Below, piece after piece: positions 1 through 8,628 of a stretch of DNA of 64,000 nucleotides. The translations under genes and the position numbers were made by a program. The stretch comes from Salipaludibacillus sp. CUR1 (lineage in GTDB: Bacteria > Bacillota > Bacilli > Bacillales > Salisediminibacteriaceae). Every line of letters begins with the position of its first letter. The first letter of the stretch is position 1. The stretch is from the NCBI RefSeq assembly GCF_021028955.1, contig NZ_JAIWPE010000094.1, forward strand, positions 62,001-126,000, given 5' to 3'. The notes beneath the pieces were generated by a model, which was not told where the DNA came from, did not search any database, and was given only the letters and a program-made list of their open reading frames with translations.

Positions 1-1
1 T

Positions 2-328
2 GACGATAAAACACTGGAAAAAGGTGTAGGGCATTATCCAGGAAGTGTCTTGCCGGGTGAGAATGATAATTCCGTCTTATCAGGCCACCGTGACACTGTA
101 TTCAGAGAGTTAGGAAAAGTTGGAGAGAAGGATCTCCTTATCGTCACAACGTCTGCAGGGGAATTCACATACAAAGTGAAGCGAGTCAGAATTGTAGATG
201 CGGACGACCGGACGGTGATTGTGCCCCGTCCAAGAGCCACACTCACTGTCACGACCTGCTATCCGTTTAATTTCATCGGTGCTGCACCTAAGCGGTATGT
301 GCTTGAAGCTGTGCTTGTTTCTAACTAA
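2..328 (+). CDS. Class D sortase, C-terminal part (5' end outside window)
   Basis: This is the catalytic C-terminal part of a sortase, an extracytoplasmic cysteine transpeptidase that cleaves sorting signals and attaches proteins to the cell wall. The frame is open from base 2 with no start, so the gene begins before the window. The sortase triad is visible: His in SGHRDT, Cys in VTTCYPF and Arg in APKRYV. The short spacing and the GxYPGSxLPGExxN context resemble class D enzymes of bacilli. The substrate is not visible here. A strong hairpin terminator follows the stop codon, so the gene ends its transcript. I am confident of the family and less so of the class. Confidence 0.88.
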   Translation, partial: DDKTLEKGVGHYPGSVLPGENDNSVLSGHRDTVFRELGKVGEKDLLIVTTSAGEFTYKVKRVRIVDADDRTVIVPRPRATLTVTTCYPFNFIGAAPKRYVLEAVLVSN

Positions 329-332
329 AAGG

Positions 333-366
333 ACCGGCGAGGATATATATCCTGCCGGTTTTTTCT
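333..366 (+). terminator. Rho-independent terminator after sortase gene
   Basis: ACCGGC and AGGATAT pair with ATATCCT and GCCGGT, with one bulged G, and a run of T follows directly. Confidence 0.85.
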
Positions 367-687
367 GTTAATAAGAGAGGGGGAAAATAATAAGTCTGTA
401 GCCCTGAAAATTTATATCAAATTTAACTATTTTTACTATTTTTAATGTGAATATAGTGTTGATGCGCGCGGAAATTAGTGTGATCTATTGAAATTTATAT
501 AATACAAAAGAGCAAACGATATGTATTCGACATTTTTCGATGAAATTGCGTTTTAAATTAAGGAGATAGTATGTGGAATGTTCGAATTACTGCAGAATTT
601 ACCGAATGTTTCGTGTGGCGAATTAACCGCTTGTTCTATATACTTTTTCCTGTAACTGTCCCATCATTTAAAAGGAGGCGTTTTAAT

Positions 688-2115
688 TTGAAAAAAAGGA
701 ATAAAGTTTTGCTGACATCGGTACTTGCAGGAGCTCTTATGTTAACGTCCGTTGCACCGGCCGGGTTCGCTCATGATGCTTTTGAGGGGATTAACAAAGA
801 AGACCGGGCCCCATTTGACCATGATGCTCTGGAAATGCTGGGGGACCCTGAAGAAAATGGTGATAAAAACCTGAAGTTTCTGCATGAAGCAGCAGCAGAA
901 CAAATTAAGGAAATCGATGGCGTTCAGAATAACACAGCAGATGTGTATGCACATAAAGGATTTGCTTATCTTGGCACTCATACCGCCAATGGAGCGAATG
1001 GCGGAGTACGTATCTTTGACTTAAAAGACCCTGAAAATCCAAAGGAAATTGGGCAAATTGCTCATGACGTGCCTCATACATGGCAGGAAAAAGTCATTGT
1101 CAAAAGAGTAAATACACCGGAGTTTAATGGCGACCTGGCAGTTGTAAGTCTTCAGCAGACGTCAAGAAATAACTCAAGCCGACCGGACAGCATCGGAGGC
1201 GCGCTTCTTTACGATGTGTCAGATCCGTATAATCCGGAAAGGCTTGGTTTTTATGAATTAGACCGCCGCATAACCGGAACACATGAATTATACTTAACGA
1301 CTCAAGGAAACAAAGCCCTTATGCTTGTTTCAAACCCGTATGCTGATTTCTATACATCAGGAGAAGAACGCGATTTTCAGATCATTGATGTCAGTGATCC
1401 TGCAAACCCTGAGAAGCTGTGGGAGTTTGACCCTCGTACGTTGGCCGAAGTAGATGAGAGTTTTAACGGCTATCACTGGGATGCTCCTGACGGCCATACC
1501 CGTCCGGTGTTTAACCACAGTGTCATTACTGATAACAATGGCCACTACGCCTATGTGTCGATGTGGGATCTTGGGACTGTCATCTTTGATATTAGGGATC
1601 CTGAGAACGCAGAATACTTAGGCCGAACAGAATTTGCTGATGATCAAAAAGGCGCAGCACACTCTGCAGCGCTTGCAAGAGGTGGAAACATCCTGATTGA
1701 AACCCGTGAAGTCGCAAACCCGCACGGTGAGGGATATGAGAGTGCTTACGGTTACACCCGCATATTTGATATTAAAGATAAATCAAATCCGGTACTGTTA
1801 AGTGAATTTAAGACAGATTTAACATATGATTTCTCAGATCCTGTTATCTCATTCGCTAAAACTGTCCATGACCCTAAAGTGCGCGGGAATACTCTCTACT
1901 TGTCCTACTACTCAGGCGGAGTGATCTCTGTCGATATTACAGATCCGTCAAACCCACAGGAAATAGGGCGTTATACTCCTGACCAGGGGAACGTCTGGGG
2001 CGTGTTTGTTGACAGGAATTATGTGTTAGCTTCCGATATGGGGCAAGGGCTGAAGGTGCTTCTAAAAAACAATAGTCAACCGAATAGTTCAAACAACCAG
2101 CGTATGAAAAACTGA
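688..2115 (+). CDS. Secreted LVIVD-repeat beta-propeller protein
   Basis: This is a 475-residue exported protein. I chose the TTG at 688 because AAAGGAGG lies 8-10 bases upstream and the product then begins with a signal peptide: KKR, a hydrophobic stretch, and cleavage after GFA. An upstream frame extension to 571 lacks a good ribosome site. The mature protein has about six copies of a repeat of the form IFDLxDPxNPxExG (for example RIFDLKDPENP, LYDVSDPYNP, QIIDVSDPANP, SVDITDPSNP). This is the LVIVD pattern, expected to form blades of a surface beta-propeller. No catalytic motif is evident. Function is unknown; a binding or surface-scaffold role is inference. It stands alone between terminators. 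Confidence 0.8.
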   Translation: MKKRNKVLLTSVLAGALMLTSVAPAGFAHDAFEGINKEDRAPFDHDALEMLGDPEENGDKNLKFLHEAAAEQIKEIDGVQNNTADVYAHKGFAYLGTHTANGANGGVRIFDLKDPENPKEIGQIAHDVPHTWQEKVIVKRVNTPEFNGDLAVVSLQQTSRNNSSRPDSIGGALLYDVSDPYNPERLGFYELDRRITGTHELYLTTQGNKALMLVSNPYADFYTSGEERDFQIIDVSDPANPEKLWEFDPRTLAEVDESFNGYHWDAPDGHTRPVFNHSVITDNNGHYAYVSMWDLGTVIFDIRDPENAEYLGRTEFADDQKGAAHSAALARGGNILIETREVANPHGEGYESAYGYTRIFDIKDKSNPVLLSEFKTDLTYDFSDPVISFAKTVHDPKVRGNTLYLSYYSGGVISVDITDPSNPQEIGRYTPDQGNVWGVFVDRNYVLASDMGQGLKVLLKNNSQPNSSNNQRMKN

Positions 2116-2136
2116 TAAGTCTGGTAACAGAAAATA

Positions 2137-2166
2137 CGGGGCGTCCTGCAGGACGTCCTGTTTTCA
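2137..2166 (+). terminator. Probable terminator after LVIVD gene
   Basis: A GC-rich palindrome (GGCGTCCTGCAGGACGTCC) is followed by a short T-rich stretch (GTTTTCATT). The U tract is weak. Confidence 0.55.
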
Positions 2167-2282
2167 TTATTTCTGTGAAACGGGGACAGGGTATGATTTG
2201 AAAATATGTAAAATAAAAGGTTTGTAATCCTGCAGAGAGGGAAATAAACGCTGAACGTATTTTTAGAAAGGTGAGTGGTAGC

Positions 2283-3731
2283 TTGGATCAATGGTTTTCG
2301 CAAGACACGTGGATAGGAGAAATGGTAGCTGCAGGTAATGATTTGCTGTGGACTTATATTTTAATTGGTTTCCTGCTTATATTAGGCCTGTATTTAACAA
2401 TAAGAACTAATTTTGTCCAGTTCCGCATGCTGCCTACGATGGTGAAAGAACTGGTGAGCGGGACAGACCGCACCGCTTTTAAAGAAAGAAAGGGCACAAC
2501 CCCTTTCCAGGCTTTTGCTATTAGTACGGCTGCACGGGTAGGGACAGGTAACCTTGCCGGGGTTGCGCTGGCTATTTCAGTCGGTGGACCGGGGGCAATT
2601 TTCTGGATGTGGATCGTAGCGTTAATAGGTGCAGCGACAGGGTTTATTGAAAGTACGCTCGCTCAAATTTATAAGGTGAAAGACAAAGACGGTTTCAGGG
2701 GCGGGCCTGCCTACTATATGGAGAAGGGCCTTGGGTCCAGGTGGATGGGTCTGTTGTTTGCTGTTCTTATCGTCTTATGTTTCGGGCTGATTTTTAACAG
2801 CGTGCAGACGCACACGATATCAGATGCATTTGTAGGTGCCTACAACATCAATCCGATCGTAGTCGGAGCCGTTATGGCAGCCATTATGGGAATTATCGTT
2901 TTTGGCGGTATCCGGCGCATTGCGGTAGTGGCAGAAGTGATTGTTCCTATTTTTGCTGTTACATATATTATTGTCTCGCTTATTATCGTAATAATAAATA
3001 TTACCGAAGTCCCTGCTGTATTTGCGTTAATTATTAATAATGCTTTTGGTATTCAGGAAGTAGTTGGAGGCGGGATCGGGGCCGCTATTATGAATGGTGT
3101 GCAGCGCGGATTATTCTCCAATGAAGCCGGGATGGGGAGTGCGCCGAATGCAGCTGCAACCGTTTATGTGAACCACCCGGTTAAACAGGGGCTTATACAG
3201 TCATTAAGTGTATTAATCGATACATTAATTATATGCAGTGCCACCGCTTTTATTATTTTGCTTACCGATGTTTACACTGTAGGGGACATGGAAGGAATAC
3301 AGTTAACCCAGACGGCTTTATCTGCCCATATGGGTGACTGGGCGACCGGGTTTATTACAATAGCGATCTTCTTCTTTGCTTTCAGCTCGTTATTAGGGAA
3401 CTACTATTACGGCGAAACAAATATTGAGTTTATCTCTGAAAAACCAATTTATTTGCTTTTATTCCGCATCGCTTTCCTTGGAATGATTATGGTTGGAGCG
3501 ACAAGTGATTTAGAGAACATCTGGGAAATGGCTGATCTGTTTATGGGATCGATGGCAGTCGTAAACCTCATTGCAGTTGCTCTGCTTGCCCATATAGCGA
3601 TCAAGGCACTGAAAGACTTCCAGCAGCAAAGCAAAAACGGGCTTGATCCGGTATTTTACAAAGACAGTATTAAAGGGTTGAAAAATATAGAGAGCTGGGA
3701 AAATAAAAATAAAAAATCTAAGATTAAATAA
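2283..3731 (+). CDS. alsT: AGCS-family sodium:alanine/glycine symporter
   Basis: This is an integral membrane secondary transporter of about 482 residues that takes up alanine or glycine with sodium (AGCS family, AlsT/DagA type). Family hallmarks are RTNFVQFRML near the first membrane segment, the RVGTGNLAGVALA stretch, GGPGAIFWMW, and NEAGMGSAPNAAA followed by HPVKQG in the conserved core. The hydropathy pattern suggests 10-11 helices. I prefer the TTG at 2283, since AAAGGTGAG sits 8 bases before it. A GTG at 2271 in the same frame has no ribosome site. It is monocistronic and ends in a strong terminator shared with the convergent decarboxylase gene. Sodium coupling would suit an alkaliphile; the exact substrate is inferred from the family. 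Confidence 0.88.
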   Translation: MDQWFSQDTWIGEMVAAGNDLLWTYILIGFLLILGLYLTIRTNFVQFRMLPTMVKELVSGTDRTAFKERKGTTPFQAFAISTAARVGTGNLAGVALAISVGGPGAIFWMWIVALIGAATGFIESTLAQIYKVKDKDGFRGGPAYYMEKGLGSRWMGLLFAVLIVLCFGLIFNSVQTHTISDAFVGAYNINPIVVGAVMAAIMGIIVFGGIRRIAVVAEVIVPIFAVTYIIVSLIIVIINITEVPAVFALIINNAFGIQEVVGGGIGAAIMNGVQRGLFSNEAGMGSAPNAAATVYVNHPVKQGLIQSLSVLIDTLIICSATAFIILLTDVYTVGDMEGIQLTQTALSAHMGDWATGFITIAIFFFAFSSLLGNYYYGETNIEFISEKPIYLLLFRIAFLGMIMVGATSDLENIWEMADLFMGSMAVVNLIAVALLAHIAIKALKDFQQQSKNGLDPVFYKDSIKGLKNIESWENKNKKSKIK

Positions 3732-3735
3732 GTAA

Positions 3736-3778
3736 AAGCTGGGCTGACAAGGGAAATTGTCTGGCCCAGCTTTTTATA
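3736..3778. terminator. Bidirectional terminator between alsT and ubiD-like gene
   Basis: AAAGCTGGGC pairs with GCCCAGCTTT, extended by GACAA/TTGTC. T runs lie on both sides, serving the two convergent genes. Confidence 0.85.
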
Positions 3779-3783
3779 TAAGC

Positions 3784-5616
3784 TTAAATATCCAATTCGC
3801 CCAAGCTCGCTCCGTAGCGGAAGAACCTTTCAATGTTTCTTTCCACTTTGGCGTCAGCCGTTAATGGAGGCGCATGGTGCGGTTTAATGCGGGCGTCAAT
3901 AATCATATTGTCGCATCCCCAGTGCTTGTTCTCATAATAGCTCCTGATCCCGTATATATCATGGGAAGGGTTACTGCGTGTAAAAGCAGCCCATAGAAAA
4001 TTGCTCATTGTTTTACTTAAAAAGCTGCTGTCATCACAGGCGATAATCATCGGGCACGAAGCCAGGTCCCCGCGTTTTTCCATTTCGTTCGTGAACATAT
4101 TAAATTCTTTCTGAGCTGTGCCGTAATCTTTAAATTCCGGTCCTTCAACAGCAACGACCCCCGGCATGACTAATTTTGGATTTTTAAAAGTCTCGAGGCC
4201 GTTTAACTCCTCAGGGACTGCGGTACATAATTCCCGCTTCTTATCCCCGTAAGCTGCGATGACTACTTTACTTCCGGTATTCAGGCCTTCCCCGGAATAA
4301 TCAAGCGTATCAATTGTTGTATTCGTCTGGAAGTGAAGGTCGCGGCGAAAGTCCAGGCGTTCAAGGATATAAGCCAGGAAGTCCTGTTCATAGTGCGTAT
4401 CAAGCGGTTCTTCCTGTTCGGCGGTAATAAAGAGATATTTGGCAAGGCTCAGCTGGCCTGTCCCAAGAATACGGTTAGCGATAGTCAAAAGTTCCTGCGG
4501 CCGCTTCACCTTCTCAAACGGTGTATATCGTTCGCTCCCAATTGCAAACAGCAATGGATGCACACCAGCGGCATCCACCGCATGAACTTCCTGTACGCCC
4601 GGAATCTCCTGTTTTACAGCATCGCCAGTGAGTTCATGAATGATGGCTCCAAACGAGGTATCTTCCTGCGGTGGCCGGCCGACTACAGTAAAAGGCAATA
4701 TGGCTTTTTCTTTTGCGTATACTTTATGGATTTTCATTACTGGAAAGTCATGAATTAAACTGTAATACCCTAAATGGTCACCAAAAGGGCCTTCCGGTTT
4801 TGTGTCTTCCGGATAAATCTCACCCGTAATCACAAAGTCCGCATCATGGCTGATGCAGTAGCCGTCAATGTAGCTGTATTGAAAGCGCCGCCCTGCAAGT
4901 AAACCTGCAAACGTCATTTCACTCAGGCCTTCCGGAAGAGGCATAACTGCTGAAAGAGTATGGGCAGGAGGGCCGCCGACAAAAATACTTACTTTTAAAG
5001 GTTCTCCTTTTTTGGTGGCTTTATGCTGATGCACCCCAATGCCGCGGTGAATCTGATAGTGCAGCCCTGCCTCTTCATTCAGGTTATAGTCATTGCCGTC
5101 GAGCTGCACACGGTACATTCCTAAATTGGAATTCATAATGCCGGGCTTGTCCGGATCTTCTGAGTACACTTGGGGCAATGTGATGAAAGCACCTCCGTCC
5201 TCAGGCCAGTGTTTAATTAACGGAAGATCGGAAATGTTAATCTCACGGGCACAGACGGGACCGCCGCCCTTTTTTTGCTGTGGAAGAGCTTTTAATGCCG
5301 AAAAGCCGGAAGAGACATTTTTAATAGGCTGTTTTAATGCTTTCACCGGATCGTTACGGACAGCCATCACATTTTGGACGCCCTCCCAGGTTTTCCGGAA
5401 AATAAACTTACTTCTTTCAACCGTGCCGAAAAGGTTTGATACGGCCCGATACTCAGAGCCTTTTACATTTTCAAACAAAAGCGCAGGTCCGCCTGCTTCA
5501 TATACTTTTAAGTGAATGGCAGCCATTTCAAGGTGAGGATCCACTTCCTCTGTAATTCGGATTAAATGGCCGTGCTTTTCCAAATCATTAACGCATTCTT
5601 CCAGGTTACGGTACAT
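3784..5616 (-). CDS. UbiD-family prenyl-FMN-dependent decarboxylase, long form
   Basis: This 610-residue protein belongs to the UbiD family of (de)carboxylases that use prenylated FMN. Visible family blocks include SNLGMYRVQL, HRGIGVHQHKA, VSIFVGGPPAH, a glutamate-containing KPEGPFGDHLGYYS segment (expected to supply catalytic acid residues) and the C-terminal WGCDNMIIDARIKPHHAPPL. I chose ATG 5616 because GGGAG lies 9 bases upstream; an upstream TTG has no site. Typical UbiD and BsdC proteins are about 470-500 residues. The longer form resembles decarboxylases proposed for the futalosine menaquinone route, so that substrate is a guess. No UbiX-like flavin prenyltransferase is in the window. 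Confidence 0.82.
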   Translation of the reverse strand: MYRNLEECVNDLEKHGHLIRITEEVDPHLEMAAIHLKVYEAGGPALLFENVKGSEYRAVSNLFGTVERSKFIFRKTWEGVQNVMAVRNDPVKALKQPIKNVSSGFSALKALPQQKKGGGPVCAREINISDLPLIKHWPEDGGAFITLPQVYSEDPDKPGIMNSNLGMYRVQLDGNDYNLNEEAGLHYQIHRGIGVHQHKATKKGEPLKVSIFVGGPPAHTLSAVMPLPEGLSEMTFAGLLAGRRFQYSYIDGYCISHDADFVITGEIYPEDTKPEGPFGDHLGYYSLIHDFPVMKIHKVYAKEKAILPFTVVGRPPQEDTSFGAIIHELTGDAVKQEIPGVQEVHAVDAAGVHPLLFAIGSERYTPFEKVKRPQELLTIANRILGTGQLSLAKYLFITAEQEEPLDTHYEQDFLAYILERLDFRRDLHFQTNTTIDTLDYSGEGLNTGSKVVIAAYGDKKRELCTAVPEELNGLETFKNPKLVMPGVVAVEGPEFKDYGTAQKEFNMFTNEMEKRGDLASCPMIIACDDSSFLSKTMSNFLWAAFTRSNPSHDIYGIRSYYENKHWGCDNMIIDARIKPHHAPPLTADAKVERNIERFFRYGASLGELDI

Positions 5617-5964
5617 AATGAAGGACTCCCATCTATACAAAAATAATCTTTAACTTATAAAAAAGGTATTCACCAACTATTTTACGTGAATTACGAAAAA
5701 AATGCAGGCTATTATGTGACAATTAGTTTTTACAAATAAATGAAGACGAAAACACAATCACCCGGTGCAAGCATTAAAATAACAAAAATAAAGAGGGCAT
5801 CCAGTAAAAAACATCCTGCTGTTAACACAAAATGCGGTCCAGGCAGCCATTCCTGATCATTTTAATTTTCTGCTCCCACCTATACCATATATTTGCCCTT
5901 ATTAAAAAGTCCATTAAAAGGACACTAAGGGTACGAATCAGTTAGTAAAGGAGCCGCATTAACG
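5617..5964. other. 348-bp intergenic region between divergent ubiD-like gene and ybaK
   Basis: No coding sequence or strong hairpin was seen. It must hold the promoters of both divergent genes. The only promoter-like sequence I could point to is the weak sigma-E-type site listed separately. Confidence 0.5.
5863..5893 (+). promoter_or_regulatory. Possible sigma-E-type promoter for ybaK-cwlD
   Basis: TAATTTT and CATATATT resemble sigma-E -35 and -10 elements (KMATATT, CATACAHT), 16 bases apart, one longer than usual. The B. subtilis ybaK-cwlD operon is known to be expressed in sporulation, so a site here is expected. This one is weak. Confidence 0.33.
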
Positions 5965-6402
5965 ATGAATGTCATTTTCACACTAGGAGAAAAGCGCAAA
6001 CAGAAACAGTGGAAATATCAACGGAGCATGCTCCGGTCATTATCTGTGAATGAGATGAAAAAAGATATTCAGCGCCGGTTTTTTGCTCATTCAATAGAAG
6101 AAACTGTCTCACAGCTGTATTTACAGGATTTTTGCCTTGATATTGGTATCGATGCGTACTTGTTAGGTGCTGAGTATGCCCGATTCGGATATTTTGGCGA
6201 ATCGGAGTTTACAGTGATGCAGCGCTGTGCAGAAGAAATATCAGCGCAGATTGAGCATACAGCAGCCCAATTTACGGCGTGGATGAACCTGGATGAAGCA
6301 CAAGCCGAAGTGTATAAAGAAGTAGCGACTGGATATATCTATGAATGGTGGCGTAAAGGATTTGATGAAGGCAAGAAAAAGTACCAGTTAAAATTGCATT
6401 AG
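5965..6402 (+). CDS. ybaK: YbaK-like protein (DUF2521)
   Basis: This 145-residue soluble protein is of unknown function. The segment CLDIGIDAYLLGAEYARFGYFGE matches closely, from memory, the corresponding part of B. subtilis YbaK (IDFAIEAYLLG...FGYYGES). The C-terminal EWWRKGFDEGKKK also matches in character. The start has AAAGGAG about 11 bases upstream. It sits directly before cwlD, as in B. subtilis, where the two genes form a sporulation operon. That synteny is the main clue to a role in spore formation; no enzymatic motif is visible. Confidence 0.8.
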   Translation: MNVIFTLGEKRKQKQWKYQRSMLRSLSVNEMKKDIQRRFFAHSIEETVSQLYLQDFCLDIGIDAYLLGAEYARFGYFGESEFTVMQRCAEEISAQIEHTAAQFTAWMNLDEAQAEVYKEVATGYIYEWWRKGFDEGKKKYQLKLH

Positions 6403-6473
6403 TCTGCAGTCGGGTTTTAAACATAATTTTTCCCTTGTCCCATATATATATTACAGGCAGGGAGGGGGAAAAT

Positions 6474-7187
6474 ATGAAAAAATGGTGGGGGTTATTATTA
6501 GGTGCGGCACTGGCCTTGGCGGCTGTACTGGTCATCATACCTGTACTTTTTTCCACGGAAGATTCTACAGGTTATGGCGTGCCTCTTTCTGGTAAGATGA
6601 TTGTAATTGACCCTGGTCACGGAGGCGTCGACGGAGGAGCAACTTCGAAAAGCGGGCTGCTTGAAAAGGATGTAAGCCTGGAGATCAGCCTCATTCTTCG
6701 GGATTATCTGCAGGAAGCGGGTGCTCTTGTTATTATGACCCGAGAGGAAGATAAAGACCTTGCTTCTGCGGATACAAAAAAAATCCGTTCACGGAAAGTG
6801 GAAGATTTGAAAGAGCGTGTTCGCAGGATAAACAGTTCTGAGGCGGATTTATTTATCAGCATCCATTTGAATGCTATAGGAGAGGCAAGATGGAGCGGGG
6901 CACAGACGTTTTATAACAGAGCTATCGAAGGAAACGAAAATCTTGCAAAGCACGTTCAGAATGAGTTGGTCAGAAATTTAGAAAACACCACCCGGCTTGC
7001 AAAGCCTATACAGAATGTTTACCTTATCCAGCAGGCAGCCATTCCCGGTGCACTTGTTGAAGTTGGTTTCCTTTCAAATCCTGTAGAGGCCGAGCTTCTT
7101 GGAGACATAAAGTACCAGCAAAAAGTCGCAGCTTCAATCTATACAGGTATTTTAAGGTATACAAATAATGAGCCTTTACCTGAATAA
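6474..7187 (+). CDS. cwlD: Germination-specific N-acetylmuramoyl-L-alanine amidase CwlD
   Basis: CwlD is a zinc amidase that, with PdaA, makes the muramic-delta-lactam of spore cortex peptidoglycan recognised by germination enzymes. The 237-residue length equals the B. subtilis protein. An N-terminal membrane segment (residues 5-25) exports it. The Amidase_3 fold shows its zinc ligands and catalytic residues: VIDPGHGG, the Glu in GLLEKD, SIHLNA and LVEVGFLSN. ATG 6474 follows GGGAGGGGG; an upstream TTG at 6435 is not supported. It is the second gene of the ybaK-cwlD unit, and its terminator overlaps the stop codon. Confidence 0.95.
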   Translation: MKKWWGLLLGAALALAAVLVIIPVLFSTEDSTGYGVPLSGKMIVIDPGHGGVDGGATSKSGLLEKDVSLEISLILRDYLQEAGALVIMTREEDKDLASADTKKIRSRKVEDLKERVRRINSSEADLFISIHLNAIGEARWSGAQTFYNRAIEGNENLAKHVQNELVRNLENTTRLAKPIQNVYLIQQAAIPGALVEVGFLSNPVEAELLGDIKYQQKVAASIYTGILRYTNNEPLPE

Positions 7188-7204
7188 GGCTCATTTCTCT
7201 TTTA
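7166..7204 (+). terminator. Terminator overlapping the cwlD stop
   Basis: ATGAGCCTT pairs with AAGGCTCAT around the stop codon and is followed by TTCTCTTTT. Confidence 0.75.
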
Positions 7205-7240
7205 GATGTGATCTATATCAACATGACCACGGTTTTTATA

Positions 7241-7249
7241 TGTTATAAT
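7241..7249 (+). promoter_or_regulatory. Extended -10 promoter of salA
   Basis: TGTTATAAT is a perfect extended -10 (TGnTATAAT) 55 bases upstream of the salA start. No good -35 is seen at 17 bases, as is common for extended -10 promoters. Confidence 0.6.
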
Positions 7250-7303
7250 ATCCCCGTAGAGGAAATCGGATACATATACGATAAGATAAAGGAAGGTGTC
7301 TTC

Positions 7304-8356
7304 ATGTTAACAGAAGAACAAGTGTTACAAGCTCTGGAGCCTGTTAAAGACCCTCATTTACAAAAGTCTTTAATTGAAATAGGTGCTGTTAAAGAAATTA
7401 AAATTAAAAAAAACCTCGTCAGTTTGAAATTGGCGATCGCTCAGCCTGGTACAGCTGAGCAAATGCAGCTTCAGCAGGAAGTTGTAAACGCAGTTAAGAA
7501 TGCAGGGGCCGAATCAGTAGGCCTGCGCTTTGAAAAGCTTGCTGACGAAGAAGTTGCGAAACATGGCGGAGCAGCAGCAGAAGAAGAGGAAGGAAAATCC
7601 CTTTTAGACAATAAACGCACGACGTTTATCGCTGTAACGAGCGGTAAAGGCGGTGTAGGGAAATCAACAGTTTCTGTCAACCTGGCGACGTCGCTTGCAA
7701 GGAAAGGTAAAAAAGTCGGTATTATTGATGCGGATATTTACGGTTTCAGTGTGCCGGATATGATGGGGATTGAAGAACGGCCAAAAGTTGTCGGTCAGCG
7801 TATTTATCCGGTTACGCGTTTTGATGTGCAGGTTATTTCCATGGGCTTCTTTGTGGAAGATAACTCGCCGATTATTTGGCGCGGCCCGATGCTTGGTAAA
7901 ATGCTGAACAACTTTTTCAACGAAGTGGAGTGGGATGATCTGGACTACTTAATCCTTGATCTTCCTCCTGGAACAGGAGATGTAGCACTTGATATTCATT
8001 CTATGCTTCCGCAGTCCAAGGAAATCGTGGTGACAACCCCTCACGCAACCGCAGCTTTCGTTGCTGCCCGTGCAGGTGCCATGGCTCTTAAGACAGAGCA
8101 TGAAATTCTCGGTGTGGTCGAAAACATGGCTTATTTCGAAAGCAAATTGACAGGAGAGAAAGAGTATGTCTTCGGGCAAGGCGGCGGACCGAAACTGGCT
8201 GAAGAACTTCAGACTGAAGTTCTGGCCCATATCCCGTTAGGACAGCCGGAAATCGATGAAGAAAATTTTGCTCCGTCAGTATATGAGACAGAACATCCAA
8301 TTGGAAAAATTTATATGGAAATGGCTGATAAAGTTATTGGCAAAATAGAAGATTAA
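7304..8356 (+). CDS. salA: Mrp/ApbC-family P-loop ATPase SalA
   Basis: This 350-residue Mrp/NBP35-family ATPase matches SalA (about 352 residues in B. subtilis), which lowers scoC expression and so affects protease production. Residues 1-80 form the MIP18/DUF59 domain (VLQALEPVKDPHLQKSLIEIG). The ATPase begins near 105 with the deviant Walker A GKGGVGKST and continues with DADIYGFSVPDMMG and LDLPPGTGDVAL. The CxxC Fe-S motif seen in many Mrp proteins is absent: the region reads ENMAYFESKLTGEKEYVFG, as in SalA. That argues for the regulatory role over Fe-S delivery. ATG 7304 is chosen for AAAGGAAGGTG. The gene lies between cwlD and gerD as in B. subtilis. Confidence 0.92.
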   Translation: MLTEEQVLQALEPVKDPHLQKSLIEIGAVKEIKIKKNLVSLKLAIAQPGTAEQMQLQQEVVNAVKNAGAESVGLRFEKLADEEVAKHGGAAAEEEEGKSLLDNKRTTFIAVTSGKGGVGKSTVSVNLATSLARKGKKVGIIDADIYGFSVPDMMGIEERPKVVGQRIYPVTRFDVQVISMGFFVEDNSPIIWRGPMLGKMLNNFFNEVEWDDLDYLILDLPPGTGDVALDIHSMLPQSKEIVVTTPHATAAFVAARAGAMALKTEHEILGVVENMAYFESKLTGEKEYVFGQGGGPKLAEELQTEVLAHIPLGQPEIDEENFAPSVYETEHPIGKIYMEMADKVIGKIED

Positions 8357-8362
8357 ATAAGG

Positions 8363-8397
8363 AAAACTGCCCCAATTGTGAGGGGCAGTTTTTTTAT
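8363..8397 (+). terminator. Terminator after salA
   Basis: AAACTGCCCC pairs with GGGGCAGTTT and is followed by seven or more T. Confidence 0.9.
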
Positions 8398-8486
8398 TTC
8401 AGAGCCGCAGCGCGAGTGAGTGATGCACACTGGATAATTAATCGGTTAATTATCTCAACTCCGGTATCTGTAAAAGTTCTATGCAA

Positions 8487-8527
8487 GATAAAAAGCGTGA
8501 ACTCGGTTCGGCACCGAATTCACGCCT
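8487..8527 (-). terminator. Terminator downstream of gerD (minus strand)
   Basis: GCGTGAA/TTCACGC and TCGGT/ACCGA form a long stem with one mismatch. On the minus strand the hairpin is followed by TTTTTATC, about 100 bases beyond the gerD stop. Confidence 0.75.
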
Positions 8528-8628
8528 TAAAACCAGTCTGACAAATAACCTGCGCTTTCTGCAGCTCAACCCAGTCCCCCATAAAACGCTCTGATTTATA
8601 CAGGACCTCTCATTGCGCCCTGCTTATA

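Noticed and set aside
4333-5515. Plus-strand ORFs of about 140 codons inside the UbiD-like gene
   Set aside because: They are antisense shadows of a clearly conserved gene, with no ribosome site and no recognisable product.
8397-8486. Possible small gene between salA and gerD
   Set aside because: No frame with a ribosome site; the only clear element there is the gerD terminator further on.
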